NCBI RefSeq assembly: GCF_015223065.1
Contig: NZ_JADFBY010000002.1
Coordinates: 372,001 to 436,000 of the forward strand
Source of the DNA: Mucilaginibacter sp. JRF
Lineage (GTDB): Bacteria; Bacteroidota; Bacteroidia; Sphingobacteriales; Sphingobacteriaceae
Reading direction: 5' to 3'
DNA: 64,000 nt
Part shown: piece after piece, positions 17,736-25,554 of the stretch
Layout: the number at the start of each line of letters is the position of its first letter
Numbering within the stretch: position 1 is the stretch's first letter
Translations under genes and position numbers: made by a program
The notes under the pieces: generated by a model
Seen by the model: the letters and a program-made list of their open reading frames with translations, nothing else
Told to the model about the DNA's origin: nothing
The model's database searches: none

Positions 17736-18920
17736 ATGACGGATAACAATACTAAACATACACTCACCCCGGCGCTTACCTGGTTAATGGCCATTGGCGC
17801 GGGTATGGTGGTGGCTAATAACTATTACAATCAACCGCTGCTTGGCAAAATAGCTGCCGAGTTTAAAGTTACAGAAGCAAAGGCCAGCATGATAGCCATG
17901 CTTACCCAAATAGGGTATGCCACTGGTCTGCTGCTCATTATTCCGCTGGGAGATATGCTGAGGCGCAAAAAACTTATCCTGATCGATTTTATATTTATTG
18001 TTGCAGCCCTGTTAGCAGCAGGTTGGGCAAAGAGTATTACGCTGTTGATGGTGGCCAGCTTTTTTATCGGTTTAACATCGGTTATTCCGCAGCTATTTGT
18101 GCCGCTTGCCGCGCAGTTAGCCAAGCCCGAGGAAAGTGGTAAGGCCATTGGTACTGTGGTGAGTGGCTTGCTTATCGGCGTGCTTACCTCGCGTACATTA
18201 AGTGGTTTTGTGGGTGAACATTATGGCTGGCGAGCCATATTTTTTATAGCCGCAGGTTTAATGGTTTTGCTGTGGATAGCCTTGCTGGTAAAACTGCCCG
18301 ATGTACGGCCGAATTTTACCGGCACTTACAGCTCGCTAATGCGTTCGTTAGTTCATTTTGTACGTACCGAACCGGCTTTGCGTTTGGCTGCCGCGCGTGG
18401 CATGCTGGCCTTCGCCAGTTTCAGCGCGTTTTGGACCACGCTGGTTTTCCTGCTTGAAGGGCCGCCGTTTTTTAAGGGGGCTGATGTTAGCGGGGCTTTC
18501 GGCATCATTGGTGCCGGGGGAGCTATAGCGGCATCAGTAGTGGGCCGGCTTAGCGATAAAATGAGCCGCTCGTTCATCATCACCATTACGCTCATCATGA
18601 TGGCGGCATCGTGGTTGGTGTTCGGCGTATATGGTTATTATTTTATAGGGTTGATCATCGGCGTTATCCTCCTCGATCTGGGTTTGCAGGCTATGCACAT
18701 TACCAATCAGGCTATTATATTCGCGTTACATCCCGAGGCGCGTAACAGGCTGAATACAGTTTACATGGTATGTTATTTTGTAGGCGGAGCCATGGGCACC
18801 TGGCTGGGTGGCATCTGCTGGCAAACCTGGAAATGGACGGGCGTATCAGTATTAGGAGGCGCACTTGTGGTAGCAGCGCTGTTATTGCACTTTGCCTTTG
18901 GCCGAAAAAAAGTAGTATAA
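17736..18920 (+). CDS. MFS transporter
   Basis: A 394-residue inner-membrane protein with about 12 hydrophobic helices in two halves, typical of the major facilitator superfamily. The loop GDMLRRKKLILIDF between helices 2 and 3 is the MFS signature, echoed by VGRLSDKMSRS in the second half. The conserved start LTWLMAIGAGMVVANNYYNQPLLG resembles sugar/drug efflux permeases of the AraJ-like type. The substrate is unknown. An 18-bp palindrome at 18925-18942 just after the stop may act as its terminator. Confidence 0.9.
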   Translation: MTDNNTKHTLTPALTWLMAIGAGMVVANNYYNQPLLGKIAAEFKVTEAKASMIAMLTQIGYATGLLLIIPLGDMLRRKKLILIDFIFIVAALLAAGWAKSITLLMVASFFIGLTSVIPQLFVPLAAQLAKPEESGKAIGTVVSGLLIGVLTSRTLSGFVGEHYGWRAIFFIAAGLMVLLWIALLVKLPDVRPNFTGTYSSLMRSLVHFVRTEPALRLAAARGMLAFASFSAFWTTLVFLLEGPPFFKGADVSGAFGIIGAGGAIAASVVGRLSDKMSRSFIITITLIMMAASWLVFGVYGYYFIGLIIGVILLDLGLQAMHITNQAIIFALHPEARNRLNTVYMVCYFVGGAMGTWLGGICWQTWKWTGVSVLGGALVVAALLLHFAFGRKKVV

Positions 18921-18924
18921 GCCT

Positions 18925-18942
18925 TATCCAATTAATTGGATA
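18925..18942 (+). terminator. Palindrome after MFS gene, possible terminator
   Basis: TATCCAATTAATTGGATA is a perfect 18-bp palindrome 5 bp after the stop codon, followed by GTAATTTT. The stem is AT-rich and has no unpaired loop, so termination is only plausible. Confidence 0.4.
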
Positions 18943-19013
18943 GTAATTTTATCGCCCCTGATGAGGTTCCGTTCAACAAACCGTTGTTGCAGGCGATTAT
19001 TTTTTTGCCGGGC

Positions 19014-19247
19014 TTACAGATCAAAAACAGGAGTAGCAGATTTTTCGATACCGTGTTTCTTTTTGTAAACTGAAATGCCAACGGTTAACACAGCTATGCA
19101 AATAAGCAATGTTGTAACGATGATCAAATGCGTTATGGGCATCGAAATCGATGCTGAAGAACCGGTTAAGTACAACCCAAGGTCCGGGATTAGCAGGCCT
19201 AATAACGGGAAGCTTAAAAATATTCTGAATTTTATAATATCTTCCAT
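19014..19247 (-). CDS. Small two-helix membrane protein, unknown
   Basis: A 77-residue open frame with two hydrophobic segments (about 8-29 and 40-61) and a basic tail YKKKHG, so probably a small inner-membrane protein. A perfect TATATTTG -7 element is on the minus strand at 19274-19281, about 27 bp upstream of the ATG, which supports the gene and this orientation over the overlapping plus-strand frame. No family is recognised. Confidence 0.55.
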   Translation of the reverse strand: MEDIIKFRIFLSFPLLGLLIPDLGLYLTGSSASISMPITHLIIVTTLLICIAVLTVGISVYKKKHGIEKSATPVFDL

Positions 19248-19273
19248 AAACAGATGTTTTTGTTATTACATTA

Positions 19274-19281
19274 CAAATATA
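19274..19281 (-). promoter_or_regulatory. -7 promoter element TATATTTG
   Basis: It matches TAnnTTTG exactly upstream of the small membrane-protein gene at 19247. No clear TTG at -33 is seen. Confidence 0.45.
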
Positions 19282-19453
19282 TACACTAATTTGTTGTGAG
19301 TTAAATAAAAAAAATAAAATATCCTTAAAAAGGTGTATTTCTTGTATTGATACACAGTGTTTTAACCCGATTTTAATTTTTACCCGCTTTTGGGTAGTGT
19401 TTTTGTAGTTAAATGGTTGGTATAGTTAAAGGAAAATTATACATATTAGTAAA

Positions 19454-19819
19454 ATGAAAAAGTCAATATTAGGTTTACGAACCACTATATATAGAGTGCC
19501 TGATCTGCAAGCCGCTAAAGCATGGTATACCAAGGCCTTTGAGGTTGAACCTTACTTTGATGAGCCATTTTATATAGGCTTTAACATAGGTGGCTACGAA
19601 CTTGGCTTGCAACCCGATGAAAGCACGTTGGGCGATAATGTGATCACCTATTGGGGAGTTACGGATATCAATACAGAATACAACCGCTTTATTGCCGCCG
19701 GAGCAACCGTGCACGAAGAACCGCAAAATGTAGGTGGTGAAATTTGGGTATCAACCGTAAAAGATCCCTGGGGGAATGTGATCGGCCTGATCTATAACCC
19801 TGAATTTAAGGCGGAGTAG
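19454..19819 (+). CDS. VOC family (glyoxalase-like) protein
   Basis: A 121-residue glyoxalase/bleomycin-resistance-fold protein. The start LGLRTTIYRVPDLQAAKAWYTKAFEVEPYFDEPFYIGFNIGGYELGL and the end VKDPWGNVIGLIYNPEF are typical of the fold, with Glu and Gly positions conserved around the metal site. It is a single-gene unit converging on the lipoprotein gene at 19830. The substrate is unknown. Confidence 0.88.
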   Translation: MKKSILGLRTTIYRVPDLQAAKAWYTKAFEVEPYFDEPFYIGFNIGGYELGLQPDESTLGDNVITYWGVTDINTEYNRFIAAGATVHEEPQNVGGEIWVSTVKDPWGNVIGLIYNPEFKAE

Positions 19820-19829
19820 TAATTATTAA

Positions 19830-20405
19830 TTACTTGAACTTGATATCGAACTTGCCGGTTACTTTGTAAAGTACGGCATCCTTTGTAGTGTCTGATGCCA
19901 GGAAGGTAGTGAATGTACCTTTGGCGGCTACATCATCTTTTTCGTTAGTATATTTTTTAAGCGATAGCTTACCCAGGTCAAGTTCATGGGCTGATTTACT
20001 CAGGGTATAGCTTGGCGCTACCTTTTCATCATTAAATAAAAACTGGCTGCCCTCAACTTTGGTGGTTGCCTTGCTAACCGCTTCGCCCAATCCGCTGATG
20101 CCAAAGCTCATGGTATGGTCATCATTAATGGCGGTAATGCCAAAATATTTATTGCCTGCGGTATCAACACGCACAAAGGCAATGCTGTCTGTTTCGGCAT
20201 CAAAAACGTAAGTGCTATCGTTAAAGGTAATGCTTAATTCGCCGGTGGTGGCTATAAAACTGCCCGATGATGATGAGAGGGCGGTACTGTCTTTACCGTC
20301 CTTATTAAAGCTTTGCACATCTTCGTCCTTACGGCACGAGCTGATAACTGCCGAAACAAGCAACAAGATCGAGAAAAATAAATGTGTAAACTTGTTAGTT
20401 CCCAT
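19830..20405 (-). CDS. Putative lipoprotein, unknown function
   Basis: A 191-residue protein with a signal peptide and lipobox (LVSAVISSC, Cys24), so probably anchored to the periplasmic or outer face by lipid. The mature part is Ser/Thr/Asp-rich and predicted beta-rich, with two-strand repeats like SGSFIATTGELSITFNDSTYVF and TKVEGSQFLFNDE. No enzymatic motif is visible. Similar small DUF-type lipoproteins are common in the phylum. Confidence 0.8.
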   Translation of the reverse strand: MGTNKFTHLFFSILLLVSAVISSCRKDEDVQSFNKDGKDSTALSSSSGSFIATTGELSITFNDSTYVFDAETDSIAFVRVDTAGNKYFGITAINDDHTMSFGISGLGEAVSKATTKVEGSQFLFNDEKVAPSYTLSKSAHELDLGKLSLKKYTNEKDDVAAKGTFTTFLASDTTKDAVLYKVTGKFDIKFK

Positions 20406-20559
20406 CCGGACAGATTATGTTTAAAAGTACTAATTAATTATTCAATAAAACAATAGCAAAACAGCAGCCAGTGTACATTTTAACAATATTTAACTTTTAT
20501 TGCATTTTAGAGATAGATTAGCCGGTCAGGGTAGCATTTTTATCCTTTGTAGAGAATAG

Positions 20560-20736
20560 CTATCGAAAAATTATATATAAACCAATAATAACTAATAGGA
20601 TAGCGCCACCGTAAAATTTGATGTTGTTTCCAAATTTATCCTCCCTTATATCCGCTAAAATATCTTTAAAATTTTTGACCAGAATAAATGCCCCTATTAT
20701 TAAACACACTATTCCAATTACTAAATTGTTAATCAT
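20560..20736 (-). CDS. Small two-helix membrane protein, unknown
   Basis: A 58-residue frame (ATG at 20736) with two hydrophobic helices separated by KNFKDILADIREDKFGNNIK and ending IIGLYIIFR. The frame also extends to a TTG at 20775, but a TATATTTG -7 element at 20787-20794 (minus strand) would leave that start almost leaderless, so the ATG is preferred. The region is AT-rich and adjoins the phage cassette, so the gene could be part of it. No family is recognised. Confidence 0.5.
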   Translation of the reverse strand: MINNLVIGIVCLIIGAFILVKNFKDILADIREDKFGNNIKFYGGAILLVIIGLYIIFR

Positions 20737-20841
20737 TTTTTCAATTGCTTCTATGCTGCTAAAGTTAATTATCAACTTATAAGCACCAAATATAGTTAGA
20801 GAAATATTTTATGAAATTCTTTATATTTAAAGAAATATCTG

Positions 20842-20849
20842 TATATTTG
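20842..20849 (+). promoter_or_regulatory. -7 element TATATTTG before terminase genes
   Basis: An exact TAnnTTTG match 29 bp upstream of the terminase small subunit start. A TTG at the right distance is absent, so strength is uncertain. Confidence 0.45.
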
Positions 20850-20877
20850 TGTTGTTCTTTCAAATCTCACATAACCT

Positions 20878-21282
20878 ATGCCTGTCAAATTTTCATCATC
20901 GGCAGCCTTTCAGCAAAGGGTCGATAATTATTTCTTACAGTTTTGTACTGATGCGCCTCCATCTAACAAAAAAGCGGATTCTCCAACTTTTTGCGGAATG
21001 ATAATCTATTTAGGTTTTACCAGCAGAGAGGAGTTCGCCCTATACGAGCAGCAAGGCCGCTTTGCTGAAGCTGCCCGCAAGGCACGTTTACAAATTGAAG
21101 CCGAATATGAAAAGCTGCTCCATCTGTCGTCACCCACAGGCGCGGTTTTCGCTTTGCGATCAATGGGCTGGGGAGGTGAGCAGCAAATCGGGCCGATAAG
21201 TATCAATCAGCCTGTGTTGCAGATAGAGATACAAGGCACGGGGGCATTACCGGCCAACAACGAGCGAGAAGTAGAGCTTTAA
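20878..21282 (+). CDS. Phage terminase small subunit-like protein
   Basis: A 134-residue protein with the typical layout of small terminase subunits found before PBSX-type large subunits. The segment GFTSREEFALYEQQGRFAEAARKARLQIEAEYEKLL and the AVFALRSMGWGGEQQIG stretch are recognisable. It would recognise viral DNA and deliver it to the large subunit. It starts the cassette and is 37 bp from the next gene. The N-terminal HTH is less obvious, so DNA contact is inferred from the family. Confidence 0.8.
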   Translation: MPVKFSSSAAFQQRVDNYFLQFCTDAPPSNKKADSPTFCGMIIYLGFTSREEFALYEQQGRFAEAARKARLQIEAEYEKLLHLSSPTGAVFALRSMGWGGEQQIGPISINQPVLQIEIQGTGALPANNEREVEL

Positions 21283-21319
21283 TTGGTATATTTTATGCCA
21301 ATTATCATTTTAATCATAA

Positions 21320-22543
21320 TTGAAAATCGTTATGCAAACATCTGTATTGTTTGATCATAATTATCACTCACAAGCTCATATTGTAGTTAATCAGGGTGGT
21401 ACATCATCGGGTAAAACCTATGCCATATTGCAGGTGCTGTTTTGCCTGGCTTGCGAAACCGGCGGATTGGTGATCACCGTATGCGGGCAGGATATGCCTA
21501 ACCTTAAAGCCGGTGCCATACGCGATGCGCTCAATATCTACAAAAGTAACCCGCCGCTAATGGCCGCCATTAAAACGTACAATAAAAGCGACCGCTTTTT
21601 TGAGTTTATAAATGGCAGCGCTATCGAGTTCAGGAGCTACGAAAATAGCCAGGATGCTAAGTCAGGAAAAAGGGATTATCTGTTCATTAACGAGGCTAAT
21701 GGTATCAGCTGGGAGGTGTATAATGAGCTTGCCCTGCGTACAAAATCGCGGGTTTATATTGATTATAACCCCAATACCGAGTTTTGGGTGCACGATAAAT
21801 TGCTGGGGCAGGAGGGGGTACAACTCATCATATCCGACCATCGGCATAACCCATTTGTGGATAATGCCGTGCGGCAAAAAATTGAGGCTTTAAAGCATGT
21901 TGATACCGAGCTATGGAAGGTTTACGCTCGCGGCCTCACCGGCAAAATAAGCGGACTAATATTCACCAACTGGCAAATATGCGAAGCCATACCCGATGAT
22001 GCCCGGCTGATAGCCACCGGCCTCGATTTTGGTTTTACTAACGACCCTACAGCCTGCTTGCAGGTATATAAACAAAATGGCGAGCTGTGGGTGCATGAGG
22101 TTTTTTATGAACATGGGCTTACCAATACCGACATCAGTACGAAACTGCGCAAAAATGGCCTCAGCGTTAACAGCGAGGTGATTGCCGATAGTGCCGAACC
22201 TAAATCAATTGAGGAGTTGCGGCGTATGGGCTGGTACATCAGTCCGGCAAAAAAGGGTGCTGATAGTGTGGCTAACTCCATTGATATTTTACAGCGATAT
22301 AAAATCAATATTACCCGCGGCAGTACCAATTTACGCAACGAGCTTGGCCGATATAAATGGAAAACAGACCGTGCCGGCCGAACCATCAACGAGCCTGTTG
22401 ACGCCTGGAACCACCTGATTGATGCCCTGCGCTATGTGGCGCTAAATAAGCTGGGTATAAACAATAGTGGCGCGGTACGCTCCAAATTGCCGGTGAGGCA
22501 AAGCCACGCGGGTGCCGACCCATTGCTGAATGGCATTTTATAA
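21320..22543 (+). CDS. Phage terminase large subunit (PBSX family)
   Basis: A 407-residue packaging ATPase-nuclease. The N-terminal ATPase has a Walker A-like GGTSSGKTYAI (about residues 27-37) and a Walker B-like DYLFINEAN (about 118-126). The RNase-H-like nuclease follows with acidic positions in ATGLDFGFTNDPT (about 237-249), VIADSAEPKS (about 288-297) and DAWNHLIDALRY (about 372-383). All motifs look intact, so the enzyme is probably functional. It would move and cut DNA into proheads, but no capsid genes are near. Confidence 0.92.
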   Translation: MKIVMQTSVLFDHNYHSQAHIVVNQGGTSSGKTYAILQVLFCLACETGGLVITVCGQDMPNLKAGAIRDALNIYKSNPPLMAAIKTYNKSDRFFEFINGSAIEFRSYENSQDAKSGKRDYLFINEANGISWEVYNELALRTKSRVYIDYNPNTEFWVHDKLLGQEGVQLIISDHRHNPFVDNAVRQKIEALKHVDTELWKVYARGLTGKISGLIFTNWQICEAIPDDARLIATGLDFGFTNDPTACLQVYKQNGELWVHEVFYEHGLTNTDISTKLRKNGLSVNSEVIADSAEPKSIEELRRMGWYISPAKKGADSVANSIDILQRYKINITRGSTNLRNELGRYKWKTDRAGRTINEPVDAWNHLIDALRYVALNKLGINNSGAVRSKLPVRQSHAGADPLLNGIL

Positions 22544-22563
22544 CACGATAAAACTAAATTTAT

Positions 22564-23142
22564 ATGATCGAAAAAAGTGTACGAACCCATCGGGGGCAGT
22601 TAAGCATACGTATGCCCGAAACTTTGGATGAAATAACCCTTGGCCAGATGATAGCCCTGCAAGCCGCCGAAAATTTGGGCGATGTGGAAGCCATCAGCAT
22701 ACTATCGGGCACGGCGGCTGATGATTTGAAACAGGTTAAGGATGCTTCGGAACTTTCCATATTTAGCGGGCAGATATTAAGGCTGGCTTTCGCTATCAAA
22801 AACCTGTATAACAGCGATGCGCTACCTAAAACAGTTACGCTTAATGTAGATGGTAAAAGCAAGCAGGTAAAGGTTATTGATGATCTGGCCATTGAACCTG
22901 CCGGGGCTTACTGGGCCGCCAGGGATATTATCGCTGATGAAATATCGACCCATATTAAAACCTATGGCGAGGCAGATTGGCAGGCCAATTTTAGTCCGGC
23001 ATTGCAGGCATGCGGTAAGCTGCTGGCGCAATACTTTTACTGCCGGGCAACAGGCAAACCTTATAACGAGTATCAGGCGGCGGCATTTGTTGATGTGATA
23101 AAAATGATGAAGGTAACGGAGGCTCTGCCAATAGCATTGTAA
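22564..23142 (+). CDS. Phage-associated protein of unknown function
   Basis: A 192-residue acidic helical protein. The N-terminal RMPETLDEITLGQMIALQAAE stretch and Ala-rich remainder resemble small phage tail-assembly chaperone-like proteins, but I cannot assign it. It lies 20 bp downstream of the terminase gene on the same strand and belongs to the same transcript. No catalytic motif is seen. Confidence 0.65.
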   Translation: MIEKSVRTHRGQLSIRMPETLDEITLGQMIALQAAENLGDVEAISILSGTAADDLKQVKDASELSIFSGQILRLAFAIKNLYNSDALPKTVTLNVDGKSKQVKVIDDLAIEPAGAYWAARDIIADEISTHIKTYGEADWQANFSPALQACGKLLAQYFYCRATGKPYNEYQAAAFVDVIKMMKVTEALPIAL

Positions 23143-23150
23143 TATCAGTC

Positions 23151-23309
23151 ATGGGCACATACTTCAAATTGCAAACCGATATTACCGAACTTAAAAGTCA
23201 GCAAGAAGCTCAATCCAGAGTAAACGAAATCAGGTTGAAGGTACTTGAGGAACAGGTGGCCCTGCTGCAAGAGCAGATGAAGGAAGTGACCATTAATAGA
23301 ACGAAATAA
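23151..23309 (+). CDS. Small coiled-coil protein in the packaging cassette
   Basis: A 52-residue frame from ATG at 23151 to TAA at 23307. The sequence is charged and fully helical with heptad-like spacing (LKSQQEAQ, VLEEQVALLQEQ), suggesting a short coiled coil. It sits 8 bp after the preceding stop and 2 bp before the next start, which supports real translation within one operon. Confidence 0.6.
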   Translation: MGTYFKLQTDITELKSQQEAQSRVNEIRLKVLEEQVALLQEQMKEVTINRTK

Positions 23310-23311
23310 TT

Positions 23312-23743
23312 ATGAAGAAGATAATAAACAGCATCATAAACTTTATCAAAAATCTTTTTTCAAATATGTCTGCCGACCTAAAGAAGGCGATCGAGATAGG
23401 AGTAATAGTAACTGAGAATCTGAAAGCTATTATTGATTTGCCGGTTGTTGATGCATTAACAGCCGTGATTCCCGGCGAAATTGATGATAAACTAAAATTA
23501 TGGCTCAGGCAGGCACTGCCACAAATATTGATCAGGCTTAAGTTGGCTGTAAGTGATGATGAGGATGCTATTATTACGGCCTCGGTCGACTTAAATAAAA
23601 TGGATACTGATGTGCGCAACGCTTATCTGCACAGCATATCAATACTTTGCGCGCAGGCAGCAAGCGATAATAAATTGAACTGGAGCGATGGCGTATACTT
23701 GTTAGAGTGGTATTATAAAAACAAGTATAAAAGCCTCATTTAG
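23312..23743 (+). CDS. Unknown phage-cassette protein
   Basis: A 143-residue mostly helical protein with an amphipathic, basic N-terminus (MKKIINSIINFIKNLF). The central part is Leu/Ile-rich (LWLRQALPQILIRLKLAV), and it ends with WYYKNKYKSLI. The N-terminus could bind membranes, but there is no clear transmembrane helix. It is the last gene of the cassette, 11 bp from tRNA-Leu. Function unknown. Confidence 0.6.
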   Translation: MKKIINSIINFIKNLFSNMSADLKKAIEIGVIVTENLKAIIDLPVVDALTAVIPGEIDDKLKLWLRQALPQILIRLKLAVSDDEDAIITASVDLNKMDTDVRNAYLHSISILCAQAASDNKLNWSDGVYLLEWYYKNKYKSLI

Positions 23744-23754
23744 AGGTTTTTGAG

Positions 23755-23838
23755 TGCCCAGAACGAGATTCGAACTCGTACATCCTTACGAATGCCACCC
23801 CCTCAAGATGGTGCGTCTACCAATTTCGCCACCTGGGC
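23755..23838 (-). tRNA. tRNA-Leu (anticodon GAG)
   Basis: An 84-nt cloverleaf on the minus strand. The acceptor stem GCCCAGG pairs with TCTGGGC (one G-T), the anticodon loop is TTGAGGG with anticodon GAG, a long variable arm as expected for Leu is present, and the T-loop is GTTCGAATC. The discriminator is A. It abuts the phage cassette at its 3' end. Confidence 0.95.
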
Positions 23839-23901
23839 ATAACTCTTTGTTATTTACAAAAACAGATCAGCCATAAGCTGATCTGTTTTTGTTTTGGGGC
23901 G

Positions 23902-23985
23902 TGCCCGAGGAGAGACTCGAACTCTCAAGAGACAATTCTCAACGGCTTCTGAGACCGCAACGTTTACCAATTTCGCCACCCGGGC
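23902..23985 (-). tRNA. tRNA-Leu (anticodon CAG)
   Basis: An 84-nt class II tRNA, minus strand, 64 bp upstream of the first tRNA-Leu in transcription order. The acceptor GCCCGGG pairs with CTCGGGC, the anticodon loop is CTCAGAA giving CAG, a long variable arm is present, and the T-loop is GTTCGAGTC. The two Leu tRNAs are probably co-transcribed. Confidence 0.95.
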
Positions 23986-24088
23986 TTAAATGAGCCAATG
24001 GCTCAAATGAGGCTGCAAATATAATCGCTTTCGGCAAATAGTAAAAGAAAATGTTAAATCATTGTAACGCCTGTTTATATTAGTGCTC

Positions 24089-25099
24089 ATGAACAAATAC
24101 CTCAAATTTTTATACGTCGTATTATTGCTATCAGCCAGTGCGTTTACCCTACAGGCGCAAACAATTAAGCCGGTACCTCAAACAGTTACGGCAAGTATCA
24201 GGGGCATGAGCGTGGTGAACGATCGGGTTGCTTGGATAAGTGGCAGTAAAGGGCACATAGCTATTACTACCGACGGCGGCGAAAACTGGACTTGGCAGCA
24301 GGTAAAAGGATACGAGAAAGCTGATTTTCGTGATGTACAGGCATTCTCTGAAAAAGAGGCCGTGATCATCGCCTCCGGAACGCCGGCGCTGGTACTTAAA
24401 ACTACCGATGGCGGACTGAACTGGAAGCTGGTTTTTCAAAATAATGATGCCGCCTATTTTTTAGACGCTATGGATTTTGCCGACAGTAAACACGGCTACA
24501 TCATGGGCGACCCTATAAATAACAAATTCTTAATGCTCGAAACAAAGGATGGTGGCGATAGCTGGGCGCAAATGACCAATTCGCCCGAGGCCATACCCGG
24601 CGAAGCGGCATTTGCGGCCAGTGGTACTTGTATGCGTGTGCAGCAAGGGCACATCGTCATTGCCACGGGCGGCACAGTGTCCAGATATATTTATTCGCCG
24701 GTTAAAAATATAAAGTGGCAATATGTGAATACCCCGCTCTCTCAAAATAAAAGTAGCAAGGGGGCGTTTGGCCTAACCAAATACAAAAACAAAGTTATTG
24801 TTGTAGGTGGCGATTATGAAGTGCTTACAAAGCCGGATTCGGTAGCCGCGGTATTGGTTGGGCAAAATAAATTTAACCTTTCCGCCAAAATGCCGGGCGG
24901 TTTTCAATCATGTGTTGAGCATATTAAGGGCGATACCTTTGTGGCAACGGGTACATCGGGCACTAACGTAACTAACAATGGTGGCAAAACCTGGACGCAA
25001 ATTGATAGCACAAGTTTCAATGTTTGTTTAAGATCGGCCAGCGGAAAGCTGATTTTGCTGGCAGGCGATAAAGGCAAAATAGGTATTTTAAAATTTTAG
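24089..25099 (+). CDS. YCF48/BNR-repeat secreted beta-propeller protein
   Basis: A 336-residue protein with a signal peptide (residues 1-23, ending LQAQ). It consists of repeated blades with the motif ITTDGGENWTWQQV, KTTDGGLNWKLVF, TKDGGDSWAQM and TNNGGKTWTQI, typical of YCF48-like/sialidase-type propellers. Such proteins in Bacteroidota are annotated as photosystem-II stability-like or oxidoreductase-like and are probably exported scaffolds. The ATG at 24089 is used; a GTG at 24083 is also in frame. Confidence 0.85.
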   Translation: MNKYLKFLYVVLLLSASAFTLQAQTIKPVPQTVTASIRGMSVVNDRVAWISGSKGHIAITTDGGENWTWQQVKGYEKADFRDVQAFSEKEAVIIASGTPALVLKTTDGGLNWKLVFQNNDAAYFLDAMDFADSKHGYIMGDPINNKFLMLETKDGGDSWAQMTNSPEAIPGEAAFAASGTCMRVQQGHIVIATGGTVSRYIYSPVKNIKWQYVNTPLSQNKSSKGAFGLTKYKNKVIVVGGDYEVLTKPDSVAAVLVGQNKFNLSAKMPGGFQSCVEHIKGDTFVATGTSGTNVTNNGGKTWTQIDSTSFNVCLRSASGKLILLAGDKGKIGILKF

Positions 25100-25232
25100 T
25101 CGCTGTACATTAGGGGGTTAATATGGCAGTGTTAAATTATTTTTAAATAGGGCTTGCACACATTAAATCATACTCCTATATTTGCACCACTTTAAAGGAA
25201 ACGGATATAACAATCCAAATCACTTAAAGGAT

Positions 25233-25305
25233 GATTCCGTAGCTCAGCCGGTAGAGCATAACACTTTTAATGTTGGGGTCCTGGGTTCGAGTCCCAGCGG
25301 GATCA
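25233..25305 (+). tRNA. tRNA-Lys (anticodon TTT)
   Basis: A 73-nt tRNA without encoded CCA. The acceptor GATTCCG pairs with CGGGATC, the anticodon loop is CTTTTAA giving TTT, and the T-arm loop is GTTCGAG. An integrase gene follows 250 bp downstream, so the 3' end of this tRNA is the likely integration target. Confidence 0.95.
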
Positions 25306-25328
25306 CTGGAAAACCCTCCAAAATTTGC

Positions 25329-25364
25329 AAAACCCTTCAAATGACATCATTTGAAGGGTTTTTT
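25329..25364 (+). terminator. Rho-independent terminator after tRNA-Lys
   Basis: AAAACCCTTCAAATGA (25329-25344) is the reverse complement of 25347-25362 with a CA loop, followed by further Ts to 25364. Confidence 0.85.
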
Positions 25365-25411
25365 GTTTTCGCATATCTACAAAATATCCATTCAAATTCA
25401 ATATAAAAGTG

Positions 25412-25460
25412 TCTAAATCGGGAGTCATCTAATTTGCTACTCTATGACTCCCGATTTAGA
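25412..25460. repeat. Perfect 17-bp inverted repeat before integrase
   Basis: TCTAAATCGGGAGTCAT (25412-25428) and its exact complement (25444-25460) flank a 15-bp spacer. It lies between tRNA-Lys and the integrase start, so it may be an integrase arm or core site or an operator. That role is inferred from position. Confidence 0.75.
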
Positions 25461-25554
25461 TGGCAAGATTCTGTATATCAGCATGTTTGTACATTGAATA
25501 TCTTGATTTGAAAGAACATTGGAAGTATTTTTATTCACCTTAAATGTTCAAAAA

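Larger units (their letters stand above)
20878..23743 (+). mobile_element. Minimal phage packaging cassette (prophage remnant or domesticated module)
   Basis: Five co-directional genes: terminase small subunit, terminase large subunit and three small unknowns. There is no portal, capsid, tail or integrase gene. The block ends 11 bp from the 3' end of tRNA-Leu(GAG). I found no copy of the tRNA 3' end at the left side, so attachment sites are not shown. Confidence 0.7.

Noticed and set aside
19075..19299. Plus-strand frame overlapping the small membrane protein
   Set aside because: The minus-strand frame has two membrane helices and a proper -7 element; the plus frame has neither.
25429..25443. 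CTnDOT-like att core between the arms of the inverted repeat
   Set aside because: A TTTGC word is present, but the spacing differs by one base from the GTAnnTTTGC consensus, so I do not claim it.
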